NCBI RefSeq assembly: GCF_900176465.1
Contig: NZ_FWXR01000020.1
Span: 1 to 64,000, forward strand
DNA: 64,000 nucleotides
Direction of reading: 5' to 3'
DNA from: Fulvimarina manganoxydans
GTDB lineage: Bacteria > Pseudomonadota > Alphaproteobacteria > Rhizobiales > Rhizobiaceae
Shown piece after piece: positions 62,896 through 64,000 of this stretch (positions are counted from its first letter, which is position 1; each line of letters begins with the position of its first letter). The notes beneath the pieces were generated by a model. That model ran no database searches. It saw only the letters and a list, made by a program, of their open reading frames with translations, and was not told where the DNA came from. Both the position numbers and the translations under genes were made by a program.

Positions 62896-63942
62896 GTGCA
62901 TGTGTTCGACTCGGTCTGGATCTGGTTTGCGATCGCCGCGATAGGCACGGCGATCATTTGGAAGGGGAGCGGCCTCCTCGAATCCTCCAGCGAAAAATTG
63001 TCGATCTATTATAGGCTGCCGCCTGTCGTTCATGGAGCGATCGTCGTCGCCGTCGGCTCGAGCTTCCCGGAGCTGTCGACGACCGTCCTTTCGGCTCTTG
63101 TCCATGGCGAGTTCCAGCTTGGCGTTGCCGCGATCGTCGGTTCGGCAATCTTCAACATTCTGGTGATCCCGGCCCTTGCCGGCCTCTTCAGTCCCAAGCG
63201 GCTCGAAGCCGATCGCGAGATCGTCTATAAGGAAGCCCAGTTCTACATGGTCTCGGTGGCGGTGCTGCTCGTCACCTTCTCCTTTGCCGTGATCTATTTT
63301 CCGGCCCAATCGGAGGGCGAAGGCGTCATCGCCGGCGAGATGACCCGGCTTCTTGCCCTCATCCCGGTCGGCCTCTACGCTCTCTATGTCTTCGTGCAAT
63401 ATCTGGAGGCCAAGGAGAATCCGGGCGACGAGCCGGAGCCGGGAACGCGCGTCGGCCGGCAATGGCTGATCTTCCTCGCCTCGCTCGTCGTCATCGTGAT
63501 CGGCGTCGAGGCGCTGGTGCGCTCGGCGATCGAACTCGGCGACATGTTCGGCACGCCGAGCTTCCTTTGGGGCTTCACGGTGGTTGCGGCCGGCACGTCG
63601 GTCCCCGACGCCTTCGTGTCGATCCGCATGGCGCGCAAGAATGAGGGCGTGCCGGCAATCGCCAACGTTCTCGGCTCGAATATCTTCGACCTTCTCGTCG
63701 CGATCCCCGCCGGTGTTCTCATCGCCGGGGCGACGGTGATCAATTTCTCGGTCGCCGCGCCCATGATGGGCCTCTTGACCGTCGCCACCATTGCCCTCTT
63801 CCTCCTCATGCGGACCGGCATGATCCTGACTAAGCGCGAAAGCGTCTTTCTTCTCGTCCTCTATGCCGCGATGGTCATCTGGGTGACGCTCGAAAGCACA
63901 GGGGTGACGAGCCTTCTCTCAGGGCTTCTAATGGAAGGCTGA
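62896..63942 (+). CDS. Calcium/cation exchanger (CaCA family)
   Basis: The 348-residue antiporter has about ten helices in two inverted repeats. The two alpha-repeat signatures are VAVGSSFPELSTTVLSALVH...AAIVGSAIFNILVIP near residue 55 and VVAAGTSVPDAFVSIRMARK...NVLGSNIFDLLVAIP near residue 235. The Glu and Asp in them bind the cation. The start is GTG at 62896, with GTG at 62902 an alternative; an ATG at 62900 is out of frame. Confidence 0.9.
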   Translation: MHVFDSVWIWFAIAAIGTAIIWKGSGLLESSSEKLSIYYRLPPVVHGAIVVAVGSSFPELSTTVLSALVHGEFQLGVAAIVGSAIFNILVIPALAGLFSPKRLEADREIVYKEAQFYMVSVAVLLVTFSFAVIYFPAQSEGEGVIAGEMTRLLALIPVGLYALYVFVQYLEAKENPGDEPEPGTRVGRQWLIFLASLVVIVIGVEALVRSAIELGDMFGTPSFLWGFTVVAAGTSVPDAFVSIRMARKNEGVPAIANVLGSNIFDLLVAIPAGVLIAGATVINFSVAAPMMGLLTVATIALFLLMRTGMILTKRESVFLLVLYAAMVIWVTLESTGVTSLLSGLLMEG

Positions 63943-63960
63943 TCGGCTGCCGGGCCGACG

Positions 63961-63991
63961 ACCGGACATCGGGCGCTTGCCCGATGCCGGT
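63961..63991 (+). terminator. Terminator after the cation exchanger gene
   Basis: The arms ACCGG-A-CATCGGGC and GCCCGATG-CCGGT pair over 13 bp with a single bulged A and a GCTT loop. They lie 19 bp past the stop and are followed by TTCT. Confidence 0.75.
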
Positions 63992-64000
63992 TCTAACGCT

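Noticed and set aside
1-64000. CRISPR arrays, transposons, prophage, toxin-antitoxin or defence genes
   Set aside because: No regularly spaced repeats, transposase motifs, phage structural genes or known defence domains were seen; only the truncated integrase near 594-893 points to past mobility.

Overview
The window is a chromosomal stretch of a GC-rich alphaproteobacterium of the order Hyphomicrobiales (Rhizobiales). Evidence for this is the gene order rlpA-dacF-tmk-holB-metG-tatD-MBL hydrolase, the ATP12 chaperone/HAD/RluC/CrcB block, the RarA/DegQ block beside rplQ-rpoA-rpsK-rpsM, the glnII-gstI pair, the SufBCD operon with two cysteine desulfurases, and the tyrS-bcp-DUF455-M23 block. An ectoine uptake and breakdown cluster, a BCCT osmolyte transporter and a Na+/Ca2+ type exchanger suggest a marine or otherwise saline habitat. 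A member of Aurantimonadaceae or a close relative is my guess only.

Layout. 1-1054: remnant of a tyrosine-recombinase N-terminus next to a tRNA-Ser(UGA), a likely old island boundary. 1.1-12 kb: YgjV-like membrane protein, then rlpA, a dacF homologue whose active-site motifs are altered, and the tmk-holB-metG-tatD-MBL run, a 43-residue membrane protein and a HAD phosphatase. 12-20 kb (minus strand): a small ORF, pccB, ATP12, HAD phosphatase, rluC, an aspartyl/asparaginyl beta-hydroxylase-like gene, crcB and a BCCT transporter. 20-28 kb (minus): rarA, degQ, a 43-residue secreted peptide, an NAD-dependent epimerase/reductase with AT-rich upstream DNA, then rplQ-rpoA-rpsK-rpsM with its own promoter.

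28.3-41.6 kb: a complete ectoine/5-hydroxyectoine import and catabolism cluster in two divergent arms. The minus arm is a TeaABC/UehABC-type TRAP transporter, a UspA protein, an AsnC/Lrp regulator (DoeX type), an aldehyde dehydrogenase (DoeC type) and an aminotransferase (DoeD type). The plus arm is eutA-eutB-eutC-doeA-doeB. Together they could import ectoines, convert hydroxyectoine to ectoine, open the ring, deacetylate, transaminate and oxidise to aspartate. The intergenic region between the arms holds two perfect palindromes. No EnuR (MocR/GntR) gene is seen in the window.

41.8-43.5 kb: glutamine synthetase II with a very good sigma-54 promoter and a divergent gstI-like small gene. 43.8-44.7 kb: mazG. 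44.7-52.8 kb (minus): a suf operon (iscS-like, sufB, sufC, sufD, VOC protein, sufS, sufT, VOC protein, sufA) whose upstream region carries a 25-bp near-perfect palindrome. 53-64 kb: hydrolase, tyrS, bcp, ferritin-like DUF455, M23 peptidase, another hydrolase, a Pmp3/YqaE peptide, a secreted protein, an IalB-family protein, a YejA-type solute-binding protein and a calcium/cation exchanger.

Most of the window is ordinary core genome. The most interesting items are the degenerate DacF, the ectoine cluster inserted against the ribosomal operon with palindromic operators but no EnuR, the VOC proteins inside the suf operon, and two uncharacterised 43-residue proteins. No CRISPR array, intact transposon, prophage or defence system was seen.
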